21,433 nucleotides of DNA from Flavobacterium psychrophilum (GCA_945869365.1 CAMBOW010000024.1:1-21433), one strand, 5' to 3'; positions 7,810 through 16,055 are shown, counted from the stretch's first letter. The notes: a model not told the origin generated them from the letters alone. Program-made: numbers and translations.

Positions 7810-8964
7810 ATGAACTACTTTTCGTCTGATTTTAAACTCGGCATTTTGGGCGGCGGCCAATTGGGCAAAATGATGCTGGCTGAATTGCGCAAATTTGACA
7901 TCAGCACCTTCGTGCTCGATCCGAGTGCCGAAGCCCCTTGCCAATATGGCGCACACTATTTTGAACAAGGCGATTTGTTGGATTATCAAACTGTATACAA
8001 TTTTGGTCAACAAGTTGATGTACTCACACTCGAAATTGAGAATGTGAATTTGGATGCCTTAGACCAACTCGAAGCCGAGGGAAAAGCGGTATATCCAAGT
8101 GCCAAAACCCTGCGGTTAATACAAAACAAAGGCGTTCAAAAAGATCATTATAAAACCCACAACATACCCACCTCTGCGCACCAGCGTTATGCACAACTTT
8201 CAGATTTAGTTTCGGCCGTAAACAACACTGAATTGGAATTTCCATTTGTTTGGAAATTGGCGCAATTTGGCTACGACGGCAAAGGCGTAAAAATAGTTCG
8301 CTCAATTGCTGATCTAACCGATTTGCCTGCCGGCGGATGCATTGCCGAACAATTGGTGCCGTTTACCCACGAATTGGCCGTGATTGTGGCCCGTTCGGTT
8401 TCGGGAGAAATCAAAACCTATCCGGTGGTTGAGATGGAATTTCATCCCGAAGCCAACCAAGTAGAATATGTGTTGTGTCCGGCTAGAATTGATCCCGCTA
8501 TAGCCCAAAAAGCGACAGCAATTGCCTTGCAGGTTTCGGCAGCCTTTGCCCATGTGGGCATATTGGCGGTAGAGCTTTTTCTGACGGCCGAGGGAGATAT
8601 TTTGGTAAATGAAGTGGCGCCACGTCCCCACAATTCCGGACATTACAGCATTGAAGCGAGTTACACCTCGCAATTTGAAAACCATCTGCGGGCCATTTTA
8701 GGCTTACCTTTGGGAGATACCAGCAGTAAAGTCGCGGGAATCATGGTGAATTTGGTAGGCGACGAAAGATTTTCTGGGCCTGTGGTATATGAAAACATAG
8801 CAAAAATCATGCAGCTCAAAGGCGTAACACCCCACCTGTATGGCAAAAAAGAAACACGGCCGTTTCGCAAAATGGGCCACGTGACCATTGTGCACGAAGA
8901 CATTAATGAAGCGCGCAAATTGGCCGAAGAGGTAAAAAAGACAATACGGGTGATAAGCAAATAA
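7810..8964 (+). CDS. purK: 5-(carboxyamino)imidazole ribonucleotide synthase
   Basis: This 384-residue ATP-grasp enzyme carboxylates AIR to N5-CAIR with ATP and bicarbonate in de novo purine synthesis. Family hallmarks are the N-terminal LGILGGGQLGKMML (about 11-24), the ATP-grasp strand FPFVWKLAQFGYDGKGVKIV, CIAEQLVPFTHELAVIVAR, and VNEVAPRPHNSGHYSIEAS, whose NEVAPRPHNSGH core is nearly diagnostic of PurK. The length is normal and the frame is continuous. The next gene is purE, which uses the product, 69 bases downstream on the same strand. The gap holds a small inverted repeat, so the two may be only partly co-transcribed. Confidence 0.97.
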   Translation: MNYFSSDFKLGILGGGQLGKMMLAELRKFDISTFVLDPSAEAPCQYGAHYFEQGDLLDYQTVYNFGQQVDVLTLEIENVNLDALDQLEAEGKAVYPSAKTLRLIQNKGVQKDHYKTHNIPTSAHQRYAQLSDLVSAVNNTELEFPFVWKLAQFGYDGKGVKIVRSIADLTDLPAGGCIAEQLVPFTHELAVIVARSVSGEIKTYPVVEMEFHPEANQVEYVLCPARIDPAIAQKATAIALQVSAAFAHVGILAVELFLTAEGDILVNEVAPRPHNSGHYSIEASYTSQFENHLRAILGLPLGDTSSKVAGIMVNLVGDERFSGPVVYENIAKIMQLKGVTPHLYGKKETRPFRKMGHVTIVHEDINEARKLAEEVKKTIRVISK

Positions 8965-8975
8965 AGATTAACTGC

Positions 8976-8995
8976 TTAAACGTTTAATCGTTTAA
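8976..8995 (+). terminator. Inverted repeat between purK and purE
   Basis: TTAAACG and CGTTTAA form a perfect 7-base inverted repeat around a TTTAAT loop, 11 bases after the purK stop. The stem is AT-rich and no T-run follows directly, so it is at best a weak terminator, mRNA-processing site or operator. The remaining 38 bases before purE are nearly pure A/T. Confidence 0.35.
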
Positions 8996-9033
8996 ACCAA
9001 TTTATAATTATTCATTATTAATTTTTAATTATT

Positions 9034-9516
9034 ATGAAAGTAGCCATCGTGATGGGAAGCAAAAGCGACCTGCCTGTTATGCAAGAAGCCATCGATATGT
9101 TGAAGGGATTTGACATCGAAACTGAGGTAGATATTGTCTCGGCGCACCGCACCCCCGAAAAACTGGTTGAATTTAGCCAAAACGCACACCTGCGTGGCAT
9201 CTCGGTAATCATTGCCGGAGCCGGTGGTGCAGCCCATTTGCCTGGGATGGTGGCGGCCATGTCTCCCCTGCCGGTAATTGGCGTGCCCGTAAAATCGAGC
9301 AACTCGATTGACGGCTGGGATTCGATCTTGTCTATTTTGCAAATGCCCGGCGGTGTTCCCGTAGCAACAGTAGCGCTAAATGGCTCCAAAAACGCCGGCA
9401 TCTTGGCTGCACAAATTATTGGCTGTCACGACAAATGTGTGTTGGACAAAATCGTGTTGTACAAAGAAGGCCTCAAGGCTGCTGTACTGCAAGCATCGGC
9501 CGAATTAAACCGCTAA
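9034..9516 (+). CDS. purE: 5-(carboxyamino)imidazole ribonucleotide mutase
   Basis: This 160-residue class I PurE converts N5-CAIR to CAIR. It shows GSKSDLPVM (8-16), SAHRTPEKL with the active-site H38 (36-44), GAGGAAHLPGMVAAMSPLPVIGVPV, and the SILQMPGGVPVATVALNGSKNAGILAAQI segment, all at the expected spacing for the bacterial octameric enzyme. It follows purK, its metabolic predecessor. The ATG start is set by the conserved MKVAIVMGSKSD opening. Confidence 0.98.
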   Translation: MKVAIVMGSKSDLPVMQEAIDMLKGFDIETEVDIVSAHRTPEKLVEFSQNAHLRGISVIIAGAGGAAHLPGMVAAMSPLPVIGVPVKSSNSIDGWDSILSILQMPGGVPVATVALNGSKNAGILAAQIIGCHDKCVLDKIVLYKEGLKAAVLQASAELNR

Positions 9517-9566
9517 TTTCAATTTACATTCTTCTATTCTAATGCCCATTTGGGGGCAATTTTGCT

Positions 9567-11591
9567 ATGAACATACTTACTCAGGTTTTTCAAACTCCTT
9601 ATAATTCCGCGCCATTTTCGAAAATCAAAATCGAAGATTACCCACCCGCATTTGAGGCCAACATTGCCGCAGCACGCGCTGAAATTGACGCGATCACGCA
9701 AAATCCAGCGGCGCCCACTTTTGAAAACACTATCGAAGCACTCGAATTTTCGGGTCAAGCTTTGGACCGCTTGTCGAGTATTTTCTTTAACCTGAATTCG
9801 GCCGAAACAAACGATGAGTTGCAAAAAATAGCCCAAGAAGTTTCGCCTTTGCTCACCGCGTTTAGCAACGACATCAGCTTGAATGAAGATTTATTTGCCC
9901 GCGTAAAAGCCGTCTATGACGAACACGAACAATTGACCCTAACAGCCGAACAAGCTACCTTACTCGATAAAAAATTCAAGGGATTTTCCCGAAATGGAGC
10001 CTTGTTGGCCGAAACCGATAAAGCCCAATTGCGGGAAATTGATGCCGAATTGGCCAAATGCAAATTGACCTTTGGCGAACACGTATTGGCCGAAACCAAC
10101 AACTATCAATTGCACATTACAAACGAAGAGGATCTAAACGGATTGCCCGCTGACGCCAAAGAAATGGCACATGCTTTGGCCAAATCAAAAGGATTGGAAG
10201 GCTATGTGTTTACTTTAGATTTTCCGAGTTATTTGCCCTTTGTAACCTATGTTGAAAACCGCGAATTGCGCAAAGAATTGGCTACCGCTGCCGGTAAAAA
10301 ATCCTTTCAAGGCAACGAATACGACAACCGCGAATTGGTGAAACGAATTGTAGCACTGAGACACCAGCGCGCGCAATTGTTGGGATACGACTCGCATGCA
10401 CAATTTGTACTCGAAGAACGCATGGCCCAATCGCCCGAGAAAGTGCAAGCTTTTTTACGGGATTTGTTGGCCAAAGCCAAGCCCGCAGCCCAACGCGATT
10501 TTGCCCAATTACACGCTTTTGCCCAAGAGTTGGACGGGATCACGACACTCGAAAAATGGGATAGTGCCTACTACAGTGAGAAATTGAAACAAAAACTGTT
10601 CTCGGTTGACGACGAGCTGTTGAAGCCGTATTTTAAATTAGAAAACGTGCTGCAAGGCGCCTATACCATTGCCGAAAAATTATTTGGCATTCACTTTCGC
10701 GAAATTCATACGGTAGACAAATACCAGGCTGATGTGCAAACCTTTGAAGTGCTCGATGCAGAGAAAAATTTGGTCGCCCTATTTTACACCGATTTTTTTC
10801 CAAGAAAAGGCAAACGCAACGGCGCTTGGATGACCTCGTATAAACCGCAATACGTATACAACGGTGAGCAAGAACGACCACATGTTTCGATTGTGTGCAA
10901 TTTTACACCTCCTACGGAGACCAAACCTTCCCTACTTACCTTTAACGAAGTGACCACCTTGTTTCACGAATTTGGTCACGCCTTGCATGGCATGTTGGCC
11001 AACACCACCTATCCAAGTCTTTCGGGCACTTCGGTATTTTGGGACTTTGTGGAATTGCCGAGCCAAGTGATGGAGAATTGGTGCTACGAACCCGAGGCCT
11101 TGGCCTTATTTGCCGAGCATTACGAAACCGAAGAAATTATTCCGCAGGACTATGTGACTAAAATTAAAGAAAGCGCCAGCTTCTTAGAAGGCATGGCCAC
11201 AATGCGCCAATTGAGTTTTGGCCTCTTGGATATGGCCTATCATACCAAAGCCCAAGAAATCAGTGATGTAAAATTATTCGAAAAAGCGGCCATGGACGAA
11301 ACGACTTTGTTTCCCGATGTGACCGAAAATTGCATGAGCGTGTCGTTTTCGCACATCTTTCAAGGTGGCTATTCGTCGGGTTATTACAGCTACAAATGGG
11401 CCGAAGTATTGGATTCCGATGCCTTTGCTTACTTTCAAGAAAAAGGAATCTTTAATCCGGAAGTAGCTTCCAAATTTAAGGAACACGTTTTGTCAAAAGG
11501 GGGAACCGAAGCCCCAATGACATTGTACAAACGTTTCCGCGGACAAGAACCTCAGCCGGAGGCGTTATTGAAACGGGCAGGGTTATTGTAG
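9567..11591 (+). CDS. M3 family zinc metallopeptidase (oligopeptidase A / dipeptidyl carboxypeptidase type)
   Basis: This 674-residue protein has the zinc motif HEFGHALHG, with ligands H467 and H471 and catalytic E468. The third ligand is probably E496 in VELPSQVMENW, at the usual spacing. The rest follows the M3 pattern: a long helical N-terminal part, the FPRKGKRNGAW motif, and a C-terminal block FSHIFQGGYSSGYYSYKWAEVLDSDAF. There is no signal peptide, so it probably finishes the breakdown of oligopeptides in the cytoplasm; M3 proteins of this type are variously named prlC, dcp or oligopeptidase A, and sequence alone does not decide. The start MNILTQVFQTPYNSAPFSKI fits the family N-terminus. 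A CAATTTTG sequence ends 2 bases before the ATG. The stop is directly followed by the first copy of a 35-base repeat. Confidence 0.95.
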   Translation: MNILTQVFQTPYNSAPFSKIKIEDYPPAFEANIAAARAEIDAITQNPAAPTFENTIEALEFSGQALDRLSSIFFNLNSAETNDELQKIAQEVSPLLTAFSNDISLNEDLFARVKAVYDEHEQLTLTAEQATLLDKKFKGFSRNGALLAETDKAQLREIDAELAKCKLTFGEHVLAETNNYQLHITNEEDLNGLPADAKEMAHALAKSKGLEGYVFTLDFPSYLPFVTYVENRELRKELATAAGKKSFQGNEYDNRELVKRIVALRHQRAQLLGYDSHAQFVLEERMAQSPEKVQAFLRDLLAKAKPAAQRDFAQLHAFAQELDGITTLEKWDSAYYSEKLKQKLFSVDDELLKPYFKLENVLQGAYTIAEKLFGIHFREIHTVDKYQADVQTFEVLDAEKNLVALFYTDFFPRKGKRNGAWMTSYKPQYVYNGEQERPHVSIVCNFTPPTETKPSLLTFNEVTTLFHEFGHALHGMLANTTYPSLSGTSVFWDFVELPSQVMENWCYEPEALALFAEHYETEEIIPQDYVTKIKESASFLEGMATMRQLSFGLLDMAYHTKAQEISDVKLFEKAAMDETTLFPDVTENCMSVSFSHIFQGGYSSGYYSYKWAEVLDSDAFAYFQEKGIFNPEVASKFKEHVLSKGGTEAPMTLYKRFRGQEPQPEALLKRAGLL

Positions 11592-11626
11592 GTTTCACGA
11601 AATGGGTTGTTCCGCTTCGCTATAGT
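11592..11626 (+). repeat. 35-base direct repeat, copy 1
   Basis: This begins at the first base after the M3 peptidase stop. It is identical to 11653-11687 except for one T/C difference at position 19. The shared core includes TCCGCTTCGCTATAGT. Confidence 0.9.
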
Positions 11627-11638
11627 ACTTAACTTTTT

Positions 11639-11746
11639 GTTTCAGGTTTCAAGTTTCACGAAATGGGTTGCTCCGCTTCGCTATAGTGCATTTTATATTA
11701 TACCACTTAGTATAATTGGCACAACTTGAAACTTGAAACTTGAAAC
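11639..11746. repeat. Long inverted repeat with 20-base arms between convergent genes
   Basis: The left arm at 11639-11658 is built from GTTTCA/AGTTTCA units. The right arm at 11727-11746 is its reverse complement with one difference, which would be a G-U pair in RNA. The 68-base spacer contains most of the second 35-base direct repeat and an inner 6-base inverted repeat (ATTATA at 11697-11702, TATAAT at 11711-11716). Lying between the stops of two convergent genes, it could serve as a bidirectional transcription barrier, or it could be the remains of a mobile palindromic element. Confidence 0.7.
11653..11687 (+). repeat. 35-base direct repeat, copy 2
   Basis: This is the second copy, offset by 61 bases from copy 1, with a single mismatch. 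Its first 6 bases overlap the left arm of the surrounding inverted repeat. Confidence 0.9.
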
Positions 11747-11750
11747 TAAA

Positions 11751-12521
11751 TCAACAAAACAATAAAATCAACCACCACAATATCGGCACACTCTCAACCC
11801 AAAAGGAAGTGTAATAAGTAGATCGCTGAAGCGAAGTAAAATAGATAGATAGCACCGCCAATAAAACGACCACTAGTGTGGCCAAGTGAGATTCGGCCTG
11901 CCAACCCATTAAGGCAACAACTGGCAACAACAAGACATAGCCTAGTTGTTTGGTTTTTAGAATGCCCAATCGTTGGGGCAAGGTATGCAAATGAGCTCCG
12001 TCAAATTGGCTGTCCCAAATCTCAAAGGGAATGAGCAAACTGCTCAACAAAAAAAAGCGTTGAACAGACAAGAAAACTAGTTCGTGGTCGAACTGCTTTT
12101 CTAAAACTAACGGAATAAACACTGTAATATAGGTAACTGCGGCACTCACAAAAAACAATTTGAGCCAACCATATTTGCGCAAAAGCGGATAACACAATAC
12201 CAGCAATCCAGCACTAAGCAAATATCCTTGTGCAGCCCACGAGAGTTCCAAGAGGTTGTATAAAAAACAAACGCCTGCAAGCACTGTAAATAGTGTAAGA
12301 GCAACAATGCGGTTTGATTTCCATCTGCCTTGCCAAAAAAGCGCACTATATTTTAAAAAATTATAGCCCAAGACCGTGCCACAAAAAACAGCAAGTGAAA
12401 CCGATAGCTGCACTTTGACTTGGCGTTGCAAAACTGTGCAATGCAACAAGGCCAAAACCGCCAATCCCACATGTAAGGAAGATTGGATGTAAAAATCCAA
12501 AAAAATTCGAATTATGCGCAT
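11751..12521 (-). CDS. UbiA-like multispanning membrane protein lacking the first Asp-rich motif
   Basis: This 256-residue, strongly hydrophobic protein has about eight predicted membrane segments. The segment PFEIWDSQFDGAHLHTLPQRLGILKTKQLG (about 164-193) matches the second Asp-rich motif of UbiA prenyltransferases: DxxxD (DSQFD), then a TLPxxLG block. The first motif, normally NDxxDxxxD in the early loop, is not recognisable; the equivalent region reads GYNFLKYSALFW and keeps only the Asn. The C-terminus YYTSFWVESVPILWWLILL resembles, from memory, an uncharacterised flavobacterial family. It may be a prenyltransferase with altered metal binding or a non-catalytic derivative. It faces the M3 peptidase gene across a repeat-filled gap and diverges from gcvP. 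The ATG start lies 4 bases after a TACTTTTG element. Confidence 0.75.
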   Translation of the reverse strand: MRIIRIFLDFYIQSSLHVGLAVLALLHCTVLQRQVKVQLSVSLAVFCGTVLGYNFLKYSALFWQGRWKSNRIVALTLFTVLAGVCFLYNLLELSWAAQGYLLSAGLLVLCYPLLRKYGWLKLFFVSAAVTYITVFIPLVLEKQFDHELVFLSVQRFFLLSSLLIPFEIWDSQFDGAHLHTLPQRLGILKTKQLGYVLLLPVVALMGWQAESHLATLVVVLLAVLSIYFTSLQRSTYYTSFWVESVPILWWLILLFC

Positions 12522-12525
12522 GCCC

Positions 12526-12533
12526 CAAAAGTA
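12526..12533 (-). promoter_or_regulatory. Putative -7 promoter element (TACTTTTG) for the UbiA-like gene
   Basis: The minus strand reads TACTTTTG, an exact TAnnTTTG match, with only 4 bases between it and the ATG at 12521. This is the same close spacing as at 7165-7172. No TTG is present at the expected -33 position. Confidence 0.4.
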
Positions 12534-12618
12534 ATCAACCTGTTAATAAAATGCCGTTTTGGTTGAAAAATTCCTAAAAATCAGGCCCAAATCGGCGACC
12601 GACTTTGAGAATAAACCC

Positions 12619-12626
12619 TATTTTTG
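12619..12626 (+). promoter_or_regulatory. Putative -7 promoter element (TATTTTTG) for gcvP
   Basis: TATTTTTG matches TAnnTTTG and lies 35 bases before the gcvP ATG at 12662. It falls inside a longer reading frame that opens at the TTG at 12605, so it supports the downstream ATG as the true start. No glycine-riboswitch-like structure is evident in the short leader. Confidence 0.5.
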
Positions 12627-12661
12627 TGCAACCAAATAAAACATCCCAATTTTTTCGCTTT

Positions 12662-15505
12662 ATGAAAACAGATTCATTTGCTTTACGCCACATTGGCCCA
12701 CGAGAAGCTGATTTACAACCCATGTTACAAACCATTGGTGCGGCTTCTTTAGATCAACTGATTGCCGAAACCATTCCCGACGATATCCGCCTCAAATCAG
12801 CTTTAGATTTAGACGAACCGATGACCGAATACGAGTTTAGTCAACACGTGCATGAGTTGGGTTTAGAAAATAAATTATTCAAATCCTATATTGGGTTGGG
12901 CTACAACCAAGCCATTGTTCCGGCAGTAATTCAACGAAATATTCTTGAAAATCCAGGTTGGTATACTGCCTATACGCCCTACCAAGCCGAGATTGCACAA
13001 GGTCGGTTGGAAGCGATTTTAAATTTCCAGACTTTAATTATCGAATTGACCGGCATGGAAATTGCCAACGCTTCCCTTCTAGACGAAAGTACGGCAGCGG
13101 CCGAAGCCATGGCTTTGTTGTTTGATGTGCGTTCACGCGATCAAAAGAAAAACAACGTCTGCAAATTTTTTGTTTCAGACGAAATTCTACCCCAAACGCT
13201 GTCTGTTTTGCAAACCCGCTCCACGCCAATCGGTGTAGAATTGGTCGTGGGCAACCACGAAGATTTTAGCTTTTCGACTGATTTCTATGGTGCCATTTTA
13301 CAATACCCCGGAAAACACGGGCAAATAAATGACTACACTGATTTTATTGCCAAAGCCCATGCTAGCGAAATAAAAGTAGCTGTAGGTGCGGATATTTTGA
13401 GTTTGGTTAGCCTTACCCCGCCAGGGGAAATGGGTGCCGATGTTGTATATGGAACTACCCAACGTTTTGGAATTCCCTTGGGATATGGTGGGCCACATGC
13501 CGCCTATTTTGCTTCGAAAGACGAATACAAACGCAGCATGCCCGGACGTATTATTGGCGTAACGGTTGATACTGATGGCAACCGTGCCTTGCGCATGGCC
13601 TTGCAAACCCGCGAGCAACACATCAAACGCGACAAAGCAACTTCAAATATTTGTACCGCCCAGGTTTTACTCTCGGTAATGGCCGGGATGTATGCCGTAT
13701 ACCATGGACCAAAAGGTTTGCACTTTATTGCCCAAAAAGTACATGCCTCGGCAGTGAGTTTGGCCAAAGCCTTGCAACAAATGGGAATCACCCAACAAAA
13801 TAGTCATTTCTTTGATACGATTGTTGTAACTGCCAATGCGGCCCAAGTGAAAGTAATTGCCGAAGCGCACCAACTTAACTTCTACTATATAAACGATACA
13901 ACTGTTTCGATTTCTGTGAATGAAACCACAAGTTTAGCCGATTTGAATACCATTTGCAAGGTGTTTGCAGAAGCTACCTCAACATCCGTTGTATCTATAG
14001 CGGCTTTAGAGAATAACACGGCATATCCCGCTCAACTGAAACGCCAATCGGCGTTTTTACAACACCCAGTATTCAATTCTTACCATTCAGAATCGGCCTT
14101 AATGCGTTACATTAAAATGCTCGAGCGCAAAGATTTGGCTTTAAACCACTCCATGATTTCCTTGGGATCGTGCACGATGAAACTGAATGCTGCCGCCGAA
14201 ATGATTCCGTTGAGCAGCCCCAACTGGAACAACATTCACCCGTTTGCTCCACTTGATCAGGCGCAAGGCTATCAAAAAATGTTGCGCAAATTAGAAACAC
14301 AACTCAACACAATTACCGGATTTGCCGGCACAACCTTGCAACCCAATTCGGGTGCACAAGGGGAATATGCTGGACTCATGGTTATTCGTGCTTACCACCA
14401 ATCGCGTGGCGATCACCATAGAAATATTGCCTTAATACCCTCTTCGGCACACGGAACCAATCCAGCTTCGGCAGCGATGGCAGGTATGCATGTTGTGGTA
14501 ACCAAAACCTTAGAAAACGGAAACATTGACGTGGAAGATGTACGCGAAAAGGCCTTGTTATACAAAGATAATTTATCCTGTTTGATGATTACTTACCCGT
14601 CTACGCATGGGGTTTTTGAAAGTGCCATTCGCGAAATTACCCAACTCATTCACGACAACGGTGGCCAAGTCTATATGGACGGCGCCAACATGAATGCGCA
14701 AGTGGGACTCACCAATCCGGCAACTATCGGGGCTGACGTGTGTCACCTGAATTTGCACAAAACCTTTTCCATTCCGCATGGTGGAGGTGGTCCAGGTGTG
14801 GGCCCAATCTGTGTAGCCCCACAATTGGTTCCTTTCTTGCCTACAAATCCAATAATTCCAACCGGAGGAACCGAGGCAATTACCGCCATATCAGCTGCTC
14901 CATGGGGATCGGCTTTGGTGTGTTTGATTTCCTATGGATACATATGCATGTTGGGTGCCGAAGGTGTAACCGATGCCACACGCTACGCTATATTGAATGC
15001 CAACTACATCAAAGAACGATTAAAAGGCCATTACGACACCTTGTATTCTGGTGAAATGGGCCGTGCTGCTCACGAAATGATTTTGGAGTGTCGTCCGTTT
15101 AAACAAAAAGGCATCGAAGTGACCGACATTGCCAAGCGTTTGATGGATTATGGTTTCCATGCGCCAACGGTCTCCTTTCCTGTAGCCGGCACGCTGATGA
15201 TTGAGCCTACAGAAAGTGAAGACTTGGCCGAATTGGACCGTTTTTGTGATGCCATGATTGCTATTCGAAAAGAAATTGAAGCCGCAACTGCTGAAAATCC
15301 GAACAATGTGCTCAAAAATTCTCCGCACACCCTTAACATGGTCACTGCTGATTCTTGGGATTTTCCATACTCTAGAGAAGCAGCTGCATTCCCGTTGGAG
15401 TACATTAAACTGAACAAATTTTGGCCAACGGTGCGCCGAGCTGACGATGCCTATGGCGACCGAAACTTGGTTTGCTCCTGTGCACCAATTGAAGCCTATA
15501 CCTAA
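12662..15505 (+). CDS. gcvP: Glycine dehydrogenase (decarboxylating), P-protein of the glycine cleavage system
   Basis: From the ATG at 12662 this is a 947-residue, single-chain P-protein, the normal length for the fused form. It decarboxylates glycine using PLP and passes the aminomethyl group to the lipoyl H-protein. It shows the family opening FALRHIGPREADLQPML, then YTPYQAEIAQGRLEA, SLLDESTAAAEAM and the NICTAQVLL segment in the first half. The second half has SLGSCTMKLNAAAEM, HGTNPASAAMAGM and the PLP-lysine block HLNLHKTFSIPHGGGGPG, with K700 as the Schiff-base lysine. An in-frame TTG at 12605 would add 19 residues unlike the family, upstream of the promoter-like element. The other gcv genes are not in this window. 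A strong terminator follows the stop. Confidence 0.98.
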   Translation: MKTDSFALRHIGPREADLQPMLQTIGAASLDQLIAETIPDDIRLKSALDLDEPMTEYEFSQHVHELGLENKLFKSYIGLGYNQAIVPAVIQRNILENPGWYTAYTPYQAEIAQGRLEAILNFQTLIIELTGMEIANASLLDESTAAAEAMALLFDVRSRDQKKNNVCKFFVSDEILPQTLSVLQTRSTPIGVELVVGNHEDFSFSTDFYGAILQYPGKHGQINDYTDFIAKAHASEIKVAVGADILSLVSLTPPGEMGADVVYGTTQRFGIPLGYGGPHAAYFASKDEYKRSMPGRIIGVTVDTDGNRALRMALQTREQHIKRDKATSNICTAQVLLSVMAGMYAVYHGPKGLHFIAQKVHASAVSLAKALQQMGITQQNSHFFDTIVVTANAAQVKVIAEAHQLNFYYINDTTVSISVNETTSLADLNTICKVFAEATSTSVVSIAALENNTAYPAQLKRQSAFLQHPVFNSYHSESALMRYIKMLERKDLALNHSMISLGSCTMKLNAAAEMIPLSSPNWNNIHPFAPLDQAQGYQKMLRKLETQLNTITGFAGTTLQPNSGAQGEYAGLMVIRAYHQSRGDHHRNIALIPSSAHGTNPASAAMAGMHVVVTKTLENGNIDVEDVREKALLYKDNLSCLMITYPSTHGVFESAIREITQLIHDNGGQVYMDGANMNAQVGLTNPATIGADVCHLNLHKTFSIPHGGGGPGVGPICVAPQLVPFLPTNPIIPTGGTEAITAISAAPWGSALVCLISYGYICMLGAEGVTDATRYAILNANYIKERLKGHYDTLYSGEMGRAAHEMILECRPFKQKGIEVTDIAKRLMDYGFHAPTVSFPVAGTLMIEPTESEDLAELDRFCDAMIAIRKEIEAATAENPNNVLKNSPHTLNMVTADSWDFPYSREAAAFPLEYIKLNKFWPTVRRADDAYGDRNLVCSCAPIEAYT

Positions 15506-15510
15506 TATGC

Positions 15511-15546
15511 AAAGCCCTTTAGTAATCTAGAGGGCTTTTATTTTTC
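15511..15546 (+). terminator. Intrinsic terminator after gcvP
   Basis: AAAGCCCTTTAG (15511-15522) pairs with CTAGAGGGCTTT (15527-15538) across a TAAT loop. This gives a 12-base-pair stem with one G-U pair, followed by a T-rich tail (TATTTTT). It starts 6 bases after the gcvP stop and ends 5-6 bases before the globin ATG, filling the whole gap. It is the clearest rho-independent terminator in the window. Confidence 0.92.
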
Positions 15547-15551
15547 TACCG

Positions 15552-15932
15552 ATGAAAGACCTTGAAACTCCCGAAGACATTCATAAAATTGTCGCCACGT
15601 TTTATGACTACTTACTTGCCGATACACACATTAGTTATGTGTTTACGGAGGTTGTAAAAATTCAATTGGAGGAACATTTGCCTATTTTGGTTACGTTTTG
15701 GTCGCAAGCACTTTTGGGAACGGGCGGGTATTACAAAAACTTGACACAAATACATTTGGATGTGCACCACAAATCAGCCTTGAAACCTGAACTATTTGCC
15801 ATTTGGATCACTCATTTTTATGCGGCCATTGATGCCCATTTTCAGGGATTCAACTGCGAACGCATGAAAACACAAGCCTTGAATTTGGCCACGGTGATGC
15901 AAATTAAAATCGCCCAAGAAAACAAGAAATAA
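15552..15932 (+). CDS. Group III truncated hemoglobin
   Basis: This 126-residue heme protein matches truncated globin group III, of which Campylobacter Ctb is the best-known member. Conserved positions by alignment from memory are Phe17-Tyr18 (TyrB10, ligand binding), His42 (HisE7, in EEHLPILVTFW), the FWxxxLLGTGxY signature (49-60), His68 as the proximal HisF8 heme ligand (QIHLDVH), and Trp85 (TrpG8). Group III globins are small cytoplasmic proteins linked to oxygen or nitric oxide handling; the role here is not known. It begins 46 bases after the gcvP stop, right behind an intrinsic terminator, so it must use read-through or a promoter overlapping the terminator tail. TATTTTTC at 15539-15546 is one base off a -7 element. 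Confidence 0.92.
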   Translation: MKDLETPEDIHKIVATFYDYLLADTHISYVFTEVVKIQLEEHLPILVTFWSQALLGTGGYYKNLTQIHLDVHHKSALKPELFAIWITHFYAAIDAHFQGFNCERMKTQALNLATVMQIKIAQENKK

Positions 15933-15963
15933 TTACATTATACGCAGCAAGTTTATTTGAATG

Positions 15964-16000
15964 TTGCGCAATTCGCAATAATAGATGAAAAACATCTATT
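15964..16000 (+). terminator. Two tandem hairpins in the gap after the globin gene
   Basis: In the 123-base gap between the globin and the KASIII gene are two adjacent perfect inverted repeats. TTGCG/CGCAA (15964-15978) has a 5-base loop. AATAGATG/CATCTATT (15980-15987 and 15993-16000) has an AAAAA loop and is followed by TCTTC instead of a T-run. The second could be a weak terminator for the globin transcript or a leader structure for the next gene. Confidence 0.4.
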
Positions 16001-16055
16001 TCTTCAATCGCATTCCAATTTAATTGCTAAATTCGGTTAACATTCGCTTAACAAA

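Noticed and set aside
8314..8685. 123-residue minus-strand frame inside purK, and a 127-residue one inside purE
   Set aside because: Both are fully antisense to well-conserved purine genes and have no independent start signals or family pattern.
11592..11687. The two 35-base direct repeats as a CRISPR array
   Set aside because: Only two copies with a 26-base spacer, no cas genes, and the second copy is embedded in a larger inverted repeat; this fits an intergenic repeat element better.
12605..12661. Longer gcvP start at TTG 12605
   Set aside because: The extra 19 residues do not resemble the GcvP N-terminus and include the TATTTTTG promoter-like element; the ATG at 12662 gives the normal family start.
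12600..12661. Glycine riboswitch ahead of gcvP
   Set aside because: The gap between the divergent starts is only 140 bases and the likely leader is about 30; no paired tandem aptamer structure is visible.
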